Made by a program: the position numbers and the translations under genes. The notes under the pieces were generated by a model that worked only from the letters and a program-made list of their open reading frames with translations, was not told the origin of the DNA and did not search any database. Of a stretch of DNA of 64,000 bases, positions 34,683 to 42,914 are shown one piece after another. Numbering within the stretch: position 1 is the stretch's first letter; every line of letters begins with the position of its first letter. The stretch lies in NCBI RefSeq assembly GCF_004684055.1, contig NZ_SRIB01000002.1:124001-188000 (forward strand), in the 5' to 3' direction. Source of the DNA: Soehngenia longivitae (GTDB taxonomy: Bacteria > Bacillota > Clostridia > Tissierellales > Tissierellaceae).

Positions 34683-35711
34683 ATGCAACTATTAGATTTA
34701 ATTAAAGAACAATACAAGATAATATCAATAATTGGAATGAGCAAAAATGCTGGAAAGACTACCACTCTAAACGAGATAATATCTGAAGCTTACGAAGAAG
34801 ACATACCAATAGGGATAAGCTCAATTGGCAGAGACGGAGAAAGTTTGGACATAGTCACAGAAACTGAAAAACCAAAGATTTGGGTATCTGAAAACACCTA
34901 TGTTGCGACTGCTCAAAGTCTTCTACTCTTAAGTGATGCAAATGTGGAGATAATGATGACTACAAACTATCGAACGCCATTAGGAGAAGTAGTCATTGGA
35001 AAAGTAAGATCTGCTGGGTACATTCAACTAGCAGGACCACAGACTCTAAAGGAAATGAAAAAAGTTTCAGAGGACATGTTAAATTTAGGAGCTAAATTTG
35101 TAATCATAGATGGTAGCCTTGACAGAAAATCTCAAGCAGCTCCTGCTATATCAGATGCTACGATACTAGCAACTGGAGCTGCCATATCAAGAGATTTAAA
35201 CAGAGTGGTGGAAGAAACACTTCATACTATTAGCCTATTAAGACTTAAAAAAGTAGAAAATAAATATGAAAATATTTTAAAGAGTCTTTTGGAAGAAAGT
35301 ACAATAGCAATAGTAGATGAGGATTTTAAAATCGAAAGGTTGAAGTATAAAACAGCTCTGGGGATGGGACGTGAAATATCAGAGCACATAAAGGAAAATT
35401 CAAGATACCTTTTGATACCAGGTTCTCTAGTTAAATCGACCATAAGTGAACTACTAAGCTCGACACACCATTATAAGAATTTGACCATTGCAGTATCAGA
35501 TGGAACTAAAATATTTATCCCCCCCAAGGATTATTTACATTTTCTTAGAATGGGTTTAAAGCTAGAAGTAGTTTACCCGATCAATTTAATTGGAGTAACG
35601 GTAAATCCTTACTCTCCATATGGCTATTACTTTGAACCAGAAGAACTGCTAAAAAAAATGAAAAGCTATATAAAAGACATTCCAGTTATAGATATTATGA
35701 TCGGGGGTTAA
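34683..35711 (+). CDS. kamB: KamB, lysine 5,6-aminomutase reactivase component
   Basis: A 342-residue protein found only in lysine-fermentation clusters. A P-loop-like motif is visible near the N-terminus (IIGMSKNAGKTTTLNEII, about residues 15-32), followed by SIGRDGE and an IIDGSLDRKSQAAPAI segment. Databases describe KamB with KamC as a reactivase for the B12-dependent lysine 5,6-aminomutase; experimental support is limited. It is tightly packed between kamA and kamC. Confidence 0.88.
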   Translation: MQLLDLIKEQYKIISIIGMSKNAGKTTTLNEIISEAYEEDIPIGISSIGRDGESLDIVTETEKPKIWVSENTYVATAQSLLLLSDANVEIMMTTNYRTPLGEVVIGKVRSAGYIQLAGPQTLKEMKKVSEDMLNLGAKFVIIDGSLDRKSQAAPAISDATILATGAAISRDLNRVVEETLHTISLLRLKKVENKYENILKSLLEESTIAIVDEDFKIERLKYKTALGMGREISEHIKENSRYLLIPGSLVKSTISELLSSTHHYKNLTIAVSDGTKIFIPPKDYLHFLRMGLKLEVVYPINLIGVTVNPYSPYGYYFEPEELLKKMKSYIKDIPVIDIMIGG

Positions 35712-35714
35712 ACT

Positions 35715-37340
35715 ATGTTTATGGATCAAAAGACAATTGATGCATTGGATTTTCAGTATGTTTATGACAAAATAGACTGTATAACTCCCTATGGAAATAT
35801 TTTTAAATCTAGAATGCATTGCTATAAACCTGGGGAAGAGGAAGCTCTTTCCCAGCAGTTTTTGATGCTCGAGTCTTTTATACCTCATATTAAAAACACA
35901 TCTATCAGAAGTGGATTTAACAATATTTTAAGTCATTTTAAAGATTTGAGGCAATCCATTAAAAGAGCTAATGACGGCTTTATATTAAATGATGTTGAGT
36001 TTTTTGAGATTAAATCAATGCTGTTTTTCTTGAGAGAGTTAAGTGAATTCATAGATGAAAACAACATACCTGTATATGCTGAAACTAAAATAAAACCTAT
36101 CGAGCCACTGGAAAAACTATTAGACCCAGAAAATACAAAAATCTCATCTTTTTATATATATGATTCATACTCTGAAGAACTTGGAAAAATCAGATATAAA
36201 AAAAGGGAGATAGATAAACTATTAAAAAAAGAGCAAAAATCTATCAGAGATAAGATTAAAGAGGAATTAGAAGTAGATGTAAGACCTGACAATACTGTTA
36301 TTATCTCTAAAGACAAAAAAGAAGTACTAGATAGAATAAAAGAATCTCCTCAACTAAACTATGTATCGGAAACTTATTTAAATGTTAAATTCAGCATAAA
36401 AGCTTCTGATACGATAGACGAATTAGAAAAGGACTTAAATTTACTTAGGAAAAAAGAAGAATTAGAGGAGATGAGGATTAGAGAAATCCTCACAAAAGAA
36501 ATCAAAAAACATCAAAAGGAAATTTATAAAAATATCTCAAGCATAGGGAAATTGGATCTATTGATAGCAAAAGCTAAATTTGCTGTTGACTACAATTGTG
36601 TAAAACCTGAAATAGTGAAGGAACATATAATTGAAATAGAAGATGGGATTCACCCCAAAGTTGCGGAAATGCTTTTAAAAAAGAACTTGAAATTCACACC
36701 GATTTCAATTTCCTTAAAAAAAGGTGTAACTTGCATCACAGGTGCGAACATGGGAGGAAAAACCATCACTTTAAAACTTGTTGGGCTGCTTTCTGCTATG
36801 GCTCAATATGGGTTGTTTGTAACAGCAAAAAAGATGACTCTAGGACTTAGCGAATACATAAAGTCATCTATTGGCGATATGCAATCAACAGATAGCGGCT
36901 TATCTACTTTTGGTGGAGAAGTAAAAGTAGTAAAAGAGGCAATAACAAGAGCCGACGAAAGAGGACTAATACTAATTGATGAATTGGCAAGAGGAACAAA
37001 CCCAGAAGAAGGCTATGCCATATCTAAAGCCATAGTTGAGTATTTAAAAGACAAACAGGCGATAACAATTTTAACTACGCATTATGACAACGTAGCAGAT
37101 TTAGAAGATGTAGTCCATTTACAAGTTGTTGGACTGTCAAATTTAGACATAAAAAAATTAAAAGAGGAAATTAGTACAGAAGAAGGTTTCGAAATCATAA
37201 ATAAATACATGGATTATAGGCTAAGAAAAGTGGACAAAGACACCCCTATACCAAAAGATGCATTAAATATAGCTCGTATAATGGGCTTAGATGATGAGAT
37301 AATTTCTTTAGCTGAGAAAAATTTAAAGCGAAGTACGTGA
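35715..37340 (+). CDS. kamC: KamC, MutS-like ATPase (lysine 5,6-aminomutase reactivase)
   Basis: A 541-residue protein whose C-terminal half is a MutS-family ATPase: Walker A GANMGGKTITLKLVG (about 343-357), STFGGEVKVV, and Walker B LILIDELARGTNPEEG. The N-terminal half is helical and lacks the MutS mismatch-recognition domain. In lysine operons it is called KamC and is thought to help exchange damaged cofactor on KamDE. GGGGG precedes the ATG by seven bases. A repair role is unlikely given the setting. Confidence 0.9.
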   Translation: MFMDQKTIDALDFQYVYDKIDCITPYGNIFKSRMHCYKPGEEEALSQQFLMLESFIPHIKNTSIRSGFNNILSHFKDLRQSIKRANDGFILNDVEFFEIKSMLFFLRELSEFIDENNIPVYAETKIKPIEPLEKLLDPENTKISSFYIYDSYSEELGKIRYKKREIDKLLKKEQKSIRDKIKEELEVDVRPDNTVIISKDKKEVLDRIKESPQLNYVSETYLNVKFSIKASDTIDELEKDLNLLRKKEELEEMRIREILTKEIKKHQKEIYKNISSIGKLDLLIAKAKFAVDYNCVKPEIVKEHIIEIEDGIHPKVAEMLLKKNLKFTPISISLKKGVTCITGANMGGKTITLKLVGLLSAMAQYGLFVTAKKMTLGLSEYIKSSIGDMQSTDSGLSTFGGEVKVVKEAITRADERGLILIDELARGTNPEEGYAISKAIVEYLKDKQAITILTTHYDNVADLEDVVHLQVVGLSNLDIKKLKEEISTEEGFEIINKYMDYRLRKVDKDTPIPKDALNIARIMGLDDEIISLAEKNLKRST

Positions 37341-37353
37341 AAGGAGTGTTAAA

Positions 37354-38907
37354 GTGGGAAAACTAAATCTTGATGTAGAAAAGATTAATAAATCAAGACA
37401 ATCTGCTAAAAACATAGCAGATGAAGTTCAAAAGTTCATAGATCAGCATACTACTGTGGCAACTGAAAGAACAGTAGTGAGATTGCTTGGAGTAGATGGA
37501 GTAGATGAGATAGGAAAGCCATTGCCAAATGTTGTAGTAGACAATATCAAAGAAGGAGGAGGACTCCAAAGAGGAGCAGCCTACTGGATGGGAAATGCAA
37601 TTGCTAATTTACAAATAACTCCCCAAGAAATAGCAGAAAAGATTTCCAAAGGAGAATTAGACATTACAAGACTTCCTGCAAAAGATGAAGGAAAGATAAA
37701 AGAAGAAATATATAAGATCGCTAAAGAATCTGTTGAAAAAATTAAAAATGTAAGAAAGACAAGGGAGCACTTCCTAAATACGCTCGGCGAAGGGCCAAAA
37801 CCATACCTATATGTAATAGTAGCTACAGGTAATATTTATGAAGACATCATTCAAGCTAAAGCAGCCGCAAAACAAGGCGCAGATGTAATCGCCGTAATAA
37901 GAACCACAGGGCAGTCATTGCTTGATTATGTACCATATGGAGCTACAACAGAAGGATTTGGAGGCACATATGCAACTCAAGAAAACTTCAGGCTCATGAG
38001 AAGAGCATTAGACGAAGTTGGCGAAGAAATAGGCAGATACATTAGGCTTACTAACTACTGCTCAGGACTTTGCATGCCAGAAATAGCAGCTATGGGTGCA
38101 GTAGAAAGACTTGATATGATGCTAAATGATGCACTATATGGAATACTATTTAGAGATATAAATATGCAAAGAACTCTAATAGATCAATTTTTCTCAAGGG
38201 TAATCAATGGGTTTGCTGGCATAATAATAAACACAGGAGAAGACAATTACCTAACAACAGATGATGCAGTAGAAGCCGCTCATACGGTATTGGCATCCCA
38301 ATTTATCAATGAACAATTCGCTTTAAAAGCAGGTTTAAAAGAAGAACAAATGGGATTAGGTCATGCATTTGAAATGGATCCTTCACTAGAGGATGGATTT
38401 TTACTTGAATTAGCACAAGCTGAAATGGCAAGAGAGATTTTCCCTAATGCACCATTAAAATACATGCCACCTACTAAATTCATGACAGGAAATATCTTTA
38501 AAGGTCATGTTCAAAATGCAATGTTCAACATGGTTTCAATCATGACTAACCAAGGTATACAATTACTTGGGATGTTAACTGAAGCAATACACACACCTCA
38601 TTTGCATGATAGATATCTTTCAATTGAAAATGCTAAATACATCTTCAACAACGCAAGACATTTAAGTGAAGAAATAGAGTTTAAAGAAAATGGAAGAATC
38701 CAGCAAAGAGCTAGTGAAGTATTGGATAAAGCTTGTGATTTATTGGCTCAAATTGAAAAAGAAGGATTGTTCCAAACAATAGAACAGGGTAAATTTGGCG
38801 GAGTTAAGAGAATGAGAGATGGTGGGAAAGGATTAGATGGAGTTTGCAAAAAAGACTCTGGCTACTTTAACCCATTCATTGAATTGATGCTTGGAGGTGA
38901 CAAGTAA
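37354..38907 (+). CDS. kamD: Lysine 5,6-aminomutase alpha subunit
   Basis: A 517-residue large subunit of the adenosylcobalamin/PLP enzyme that converts beta-lysine to 3,5-diaminohexanoate (D-lysine to 2,5-diaminohexanoate). YLYVIVATGNIYEDIIQAKAAAKQGADVIAVIRTTGQSLLDYVPYG is the TIM-barrel core typical of KamD. It begins with GTG 37354 after AAAGGAG. Its TAA overlaps the kamE ATG by one base. Confidence 0.96.
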   Translation: MGKLNLDVEKINKSRQSAKNIADEVQKFIDQHTTVATERTVVRLLGVDGVDEIGKPLPNVVVDNIKEGGGLQRGAAYWMGNAIANLQITPQEIAEKISKGELDITRLPAKDEGKIKEEIYKIAKESVEKIKNVRKTREHFLNTLGEGPKPYLYVIVATGNIYEDIIQAKAAAKQGADVIAVIRTTGQSLLDYVPYGATTEGFGGTYATQENFRLMRRALDEVGEEIGRYIRLTNYCSGLCMPEIAAMGAVERLDMMLNDALYGILFRDINMQRTLIDQFFSRVINGFAGIIINTGEDNYLTTDDAVEAAHTVLASQFINEQFALKAGLKEEQMGLGHAFEMDPSLEDGFLLELAQAEMAREIFPNAPLKYMPPTKFMTGNIFKGHVQNAMFNMVSIMTNQGIQLLGMLTEAIHTPHLHDRYLSIENAKYIFNNARHLSEEIEFKENGRIQQRASEVLDKACDLLAQIEKEGLFQTIEQGKFGGVKRMRDGGKGLDGVCKKDSGYFNPFIELMLGGDK

Positions 38908-39671
38908 TGACTGAAGCTCAAAAGGTGGATTTAACAAAAGTAATGCCTTATGGTGACACTTTAAACGATGGAGTTATGCAGCTAAGCTTTACACTTCCAG
39001 TGCCATATGGAGATGAGGCTAAAGAAGCAGCTAGGCAAATCGTCTTGAAAATGGGTTTTGAAGAAGCCTCAGTGGTATATGCACATGACTTAGGGGTAGA
39101 GTACACTTATTTTATAATGTATGCTAAGACAAGGCAAACTGTGGACTTTACATCAATTGAAGTTCCTAAAGTAGACGTTGAGGTCATGGAAAAAGAAGAC
39201 ATAGAAAACTTCATCAAAGAGAATATCAAGAGAAATATAGTAGTTGTAGGAGCATGCACAGGGACAGACGCTCATACAGTTGGAATAGACGCCATCATGA
39301 ACATGAAAGGCTATGCTGGACACTATGGACTTGAAAGATACGAAGGCATTGAAGCATACAATTTAGGTAGCCAAGTGCCAAATGAAGAACTGGTAGCTAA
39401 AGCCATAGAACTAAATGCTGATGCAATCCTTGTATCTCAAGTAGTAACCCAGAAAGAAGTTCATATTCCAAATTTAACTGAACTTGTTGAACTTTTAGAA
39501 GCAGAAGGCATTAGGGACAAGGTTGTACTCGTCTGTGGAGGTCCAAGAATTACTTATGAACTTGCAAAAGAACTCGGCTATGATGCAGGTTTTGGCAGTG
39601 GATCATATGCAGAAGATGTAGCGACATTTATAGTAAATGAAATAGTAAAGAGAAATTTAATAAATAAATAA
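38907..39671 (+). CDS. kamE: Lysine 5,6-aminomutase beta subunit (B12-binding)
   Basis: A 254-residue small subunit. The base-off cobalamin motif DxHxxG is D121-A-H123-T-V-G126. GHYGLERYEG and CGGPRITYELAKELGYDAGFGSG are the other B12 contacts. An N-terminal dimerisation domain precedes the Rossmann-like B12 domain. It is the last gene of the operon; a terminator follows within ten bases. The later pathway genes kce and kal are not in this window. Confidence 0.96.
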   Translation: MTEAQKVDLTKVMPYGDTLNDGVMQLSFTLPVPYGDEAKEAARQIVLKMGFEEASVVYAHDLGVEYTYFIMYAKTRQTVDFTSIEVPKVDVEVMEKEDIENFIKENIKRNIVVVGACTGTDAHTVGIDAIMNMKGYAGHYGLERYEGIEAYNLGSQVPNEELVAKAIELNADAILVSQVVTQKEVHIPNLTELVELLEAEGIRDKVVLVCGGPRITYELAKELGYDAGFGSGSYAEDVATFIVNEIVKRNLINK

Positions 39672-39678
39672 TACGACC

Positions 39679-39714
39679 AAAAAACTTTCACAGATTATAT
39701 GTGAAAGTTTTTTT
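39679..39714 (+). terminator. Terminator of the kdd-kam operon
   Basis: AAAAAACTTTCAC / GTGAAAGTTTTTTT with an eight-base loop, followed by more T residues. Confidence 0.92.
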
Positions 39715-39794
39715 GTTTTCGACTAAATTTTCGACTAAAAATGATAGTGTTTTTCAATAAAAAAGGGTATATTAAAATAACAGAGGTGATACTG

Positions 39795-40982
39795 ATGGAG
39801 CTTTATATAAAAACTTTTGGCGAGTTTGATGTATTAGTTGATGAAAAATCAATCATAGATAATCTAAAAAGAAGCTATAAAATTATGAAGCTCCTTCAAT
39901 ATTTTATTACTTTTAAAAATCAGAAAATATTGCCTGAAACTATTTATGAAACTCTGTGGGACGAATATGACTCAATGGATACTAAAAATGTGATCAAAGG
40001 ACAGATTTTTAGATTAAAAAAAGGACTTAAAGAAGCTTCAATAGATGAAGATACTATGACGATAGATTTTGTAAATGGATACTACACATTAAAGACCAAT
40101 GGAAATGTTATAGTAGATAGTGATATTTTTGAAAAATTGATAGATGAAGCTAATAGAAATCTCACTGAAGATTTCAACGAAGCTTTCATATTGTACAACA
40201 AAGCATTTAAGATATATGAAAACCAGTATTTAGATAACTTTGGATATGAACTATGGTTAGTGCCAATAAGAAATTATTTTAGAAAATTGTATGTAAATGC
40301 AGTAGAAAATGTAGTGGAACAATATAAAAAATCAAGAATGAATGATGAAATTATAAATATTTGCCAAAAAGCATTATCTAAGGAAGCATATGAAGAAAAG
40401 CTACATCAGTATCTTATCGAAAGCCTATTGGCTAATGGAGAAATAAAACAAGCAGTAGATCATATAAAATATCTACAAAATGAATTTATGAAAGGCACAG
40501 GTATATTTACCATAGACACCATAAATCGCTTGGAAGATATCTTTGAAAAGCACCAAAAAGAAAACAAAAATAATGAATCAATCGGGATTGAAAAATTAAA
40601 ATATTTAGAAGGTGCAATGAAATTAGATGAAGAAGAATTTAAAGTTATTTATCAGGTAACTAAAATTAGAAGAAAAGCACTAAATGAAGGGAATTATCTT
40701 TTGATTGTAGAACTCGACGATTTTAAAAAATATGATTCACTTAAGAAAATATGGCAGGATTTCACTTCAAATCTAATTACTAGAACTTTTAGGAAAAGCG
40801 ATGTATTTACAATTTGGAGGAATGAAAAATTTTTGATTTTACTAAGCGATGTTAAGCATGGAGCGGTTTCAAGCTTAGAAAATCGATTTCTAATTAATTA
40901 CTATGAAGCCGATGATGAAAAAGCTTTACCCATAAAGTTGAAACACATCCTATTAGAAGAAGACACAAAAATAAAACTTTAG
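39795..40982 (+). CDS. BTAD-type transcriptional regulator with degenerate GGDEF domain
   Basis: A 395-residue protein. An N-terminal winged-helix domain (MELYIKTFGEFDVLVDEKSI onward) and a bacterial transcriptional activation domain with TPR-like helices (about 110-250) resemble SARP-type regulators. The last 130 residues look like a GGDEF fold: LLIVELDDFKKYDSL aligns with the DxDxFKxxND strand, and WRNEKFLILLSD aligns with YGGDEFAILLP. The signature is RNEKF (342-346), so cyclase activity is not expected. ATG 39795 follows AGAGGTGAT; a longer frame upstream lacks a ribosome binding site. Its targets are unknown; envelope genes follow. Confidence 0.78.
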   Translation: MELYIKTFGEFDVLVDEKSIIDNLKRSYKIMKLLQYFITFKNQKILPETIYETLWDEYDSMDTKNVIKGQIFRLKKGLKEASIDEDTMTIDFVNGYYTLKTNGNVIVDSDIFEKLIDEANRNLTEDFNEAFILYNKAFKIYENQYLDNFGYELWLVPIRNYFRKLYVNAVENVVEQYKKSRMNDEIINICQKALSKEAYEEKLHQYLIESLLANGEIKQAVDHIKYLQNEFMKGTGIFTIDTINRLEDIFEKHQKENKNNESIGIEKLKYLEGAMKLDEEEFKVIYQVTKIRRKALNEGNYLLIVELDDFKKYDSLKKIWQDFTSNLITRTFRKSDVFTIWRNEKFLILLSDVKHGAVSSLENRFLINYYEADDEKALPIKLKHILLEEDTKIKL

Positions 40983-41025
40983 ATTTCAAAAACTTGAAAT
41001 AAATATAGCCTAGTGCTAAACTATT

Positions 41026-41056
41026 AAAGAGTAACTGGAAACACAATTACTCTTTT
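41026..41056 (+). terminator. Terminator after the BTAD regulator
   Basis: AAAGAGTAA / TTACTCTTT with a 12-base loop, followed by TTAATTTTT. It lies directly before the LTA-synthase-like pair. Confidence 0.68.
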
Positions 41057-41074
41057 AATTTTTGAGGTGAAATA

Positions 41075-42892
41075 TTGATAGAATTATTTGTTATTTTTAA
41101 GACAATTCTATATACAAATATAATTAAGGTTAATAATAATAGAGTTATAATAGTTCTTTTAACATCTTTAATAACACTATCATTGATATATGCTATATTG
41201 AGTTTAAAGACTAACAAAAAATACTTATTGCTATTTTTGTTTTACACTATATTTTCAATAATATTGTTTGCAAATGCGATGTACTTTAGCTATTTTAATA
41301 GACTTATTTCCTTAGATGTCTTTAAACAAGTAGGGCTTGTTGTAGAAGTTAAAGAAAGTATTCAACAATTAATTAGCTTTGAAAAATTAACGCTTTTACT
41401 TGACATACCGGTTATAGGTATATATTTGTGGCTTTTAAACAAGAAAAAACTACCACATAAAGTTTTTGCGATTAACGAAAACAGAACAAAAAAACTCTTG
41501 AGAATTTCTGCAGTTATCGTCGTCATGCTTTTTGTATACATGTTTTCAAAAGGGCAAATAAAAGCAGTTGTAGCTGATGAAATCTATTCTTTTTATGCTA
41601 ATGATGCCATAAGCTTAATAAAAAAAGACGATGAAGTTCAAGATGTATCTGTAGAAGAGCAAAAACTAAAAGAACTATTAGAAAAAGAATATCCTACAAA
41701 TGAATACACTGGCATCGGGGAAGGAAAAAACTTGATAGTTATACAAGTAGAAGCCCTTCAAAACTTTGTGCTGTTTAAAGAAATTGACGGCTTTGAGATA
41801 ACTCCAAACTTAAATAAGCTCGTTAAAGACGCTGGCACTCTATATTATGACAATTACTTTCAACTAGTCGGGAAGGGAAATACATCAGATGCAGAAGTAG
41901 CTACTTTAAATTCTCTATATCCATCTTTAACAGAGCCAACTAACAACCTTTATCACAGCAACTCATACTATGGCCTGCCATGGATATTAAGAGACAATGG
42001 GTATACTTCATGGGCCTTTCATGGATATGAAAGAGATTTTTGGAACAGAGATAAAGCATATAAAGCAGAAGGTTTTCAAAGATTTATTGCTCAAGATGAC
42101 TTTGTATTTGACAACTACATAGGATTTGGCATACCCGATAGGGAATTTTTTAAGCAGTCACTGGAATACATCAAAGAGCTAGACAACATAGACGAAAACC
42201 CATTTTTTGCATTTTTAATTACACTTACAAGCCATACTCCATTTAAGATGCCACCAAACGAGAAGTACACAGACTTAGGTGAATTAGAAGGTAGCCTCAC
42301 AGGAAACTACATTCATGCAATTCACTATGCAGATATGGAACTAGGCAGATTTATCGAAAACTTAAAAGAAGAAGGTTTATATGAAAACTCAGTAATAGCC
42401 ATTTACGGAGACCACTTTGGGATTGCAGCATATGATGAGGAAGAAAAAGTAAATGCAGAAAAAATAACAAAAGAAAGATACGACTACGACACTATGATGA
42501 ACATACCTCTGTTAATCCATGTGCCCGGGGAAGATTTAAATAACACCATACCAACTGTTGGAAGTCAATTAGATTTTTTGCCAACCATATTAAATATAAT
42601 GGGTATAAAAAATGAAAAGGGGATAATGTTTGGCAAGGACTTAAACAATAAAACTGATGAAAGCTATGTTTTTCCAATGGGCTACATCAAAGAAGGATCA
42701 GTAATTTTAAAAGATGAGATGTTCGTAAGAGATAAAGCTCTGTTTGAAAACAGCAGGGCATTTAATAGAAAGACAAGAGAAGAAATAGACATAGAAAAAT
42801 TTAGAGAACTAAGTGAAAGAGCTTTGGAAGAAATCAATCTATCAAATTATGTTTTAAAATCAAACTACATAGATAGATTGCTCGATGATTAA
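41075..42892 (+). CDS. LTA synthase family sulfatase-fold protein, copy 1
   Basis: A 605-residue polytopic enzyme. Four to five membrane helices (residues 1-180) carry an extracellular sulfatase-fold domain. The catalytic threonine is expected at Thr270 in KGNTSDAE. Metal and substrate residues appear in VIQVEALQNFV, WAFHGYERDFWNRD and YGDHFG. The family transfers glycerol phosphate from phosphatidylglycerol to a glycolipid or surface polymer. It starts with TTG 41075, four bases after GAGGTGA. A close paralogue follows after 22 bases. No glycolipid-anchor gene is nearby. Confidence 0.88.
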   Translation: MIELFVIFKTILYTNIIKVNNNRVIIVLLTSLITLSLIYAILSLKTNKKYLLLFLFYTIFSIILFANAMYFSYFNRLISLDVFKQVGLVVEVKESIQQLISFEKLTLLLDIPVIGIYLWLLNKKKLPHKVFAINENRTKKLLRISAVIVVMLFVYMFSKGQIKAVVADEIYSFYANDAISLIKKDDEVQDVSVEEQKLKELLEKEYPTNEYTGIGEGKNLIVIQVEALQNFVLFKEIDGFEITPNLNKLVKDAGTLYYDNYFQLVGKGNTSDAEVATLNSLYPSLTEPTNNLYHSNSYYGLPWILRDNGYTSWAFHGYERDFWNRDKAYKAEGFQRFIAQDDFVFDNYIGFGIPDREFFKQSLEYIKELDNIDENPFFAFLITLTSHTPFKMPPNEKYTDLGELEGSLTGNYIHAIHYADMELGRFIENLKEEGLYENSVIAIYGDHFGIAAYDEEEKVNAEKITKERYDYDTMMNIPLLIHVPGEDLNNTIPTVGSQLDFLPTILNIMGIKNEKGIMFGKDLNNKTDESYVFPMGYIKEGSVILKDEMFVRDKALFENSRAFNRKTREEIDIEKFRELSERALEEINLSNYVLKSNYIDRLLDD

Positions 42893-42914
42893 CGGTTTTT
42901 GAGGAGGGATTTAA

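Noticed and set aside
35715-37340. KamC as a DNA mismatch-repair MutS2
   Set aside because: It lacks the mismatch-recognition and Smr regions and is embedded in the lysine aminomutase operon.
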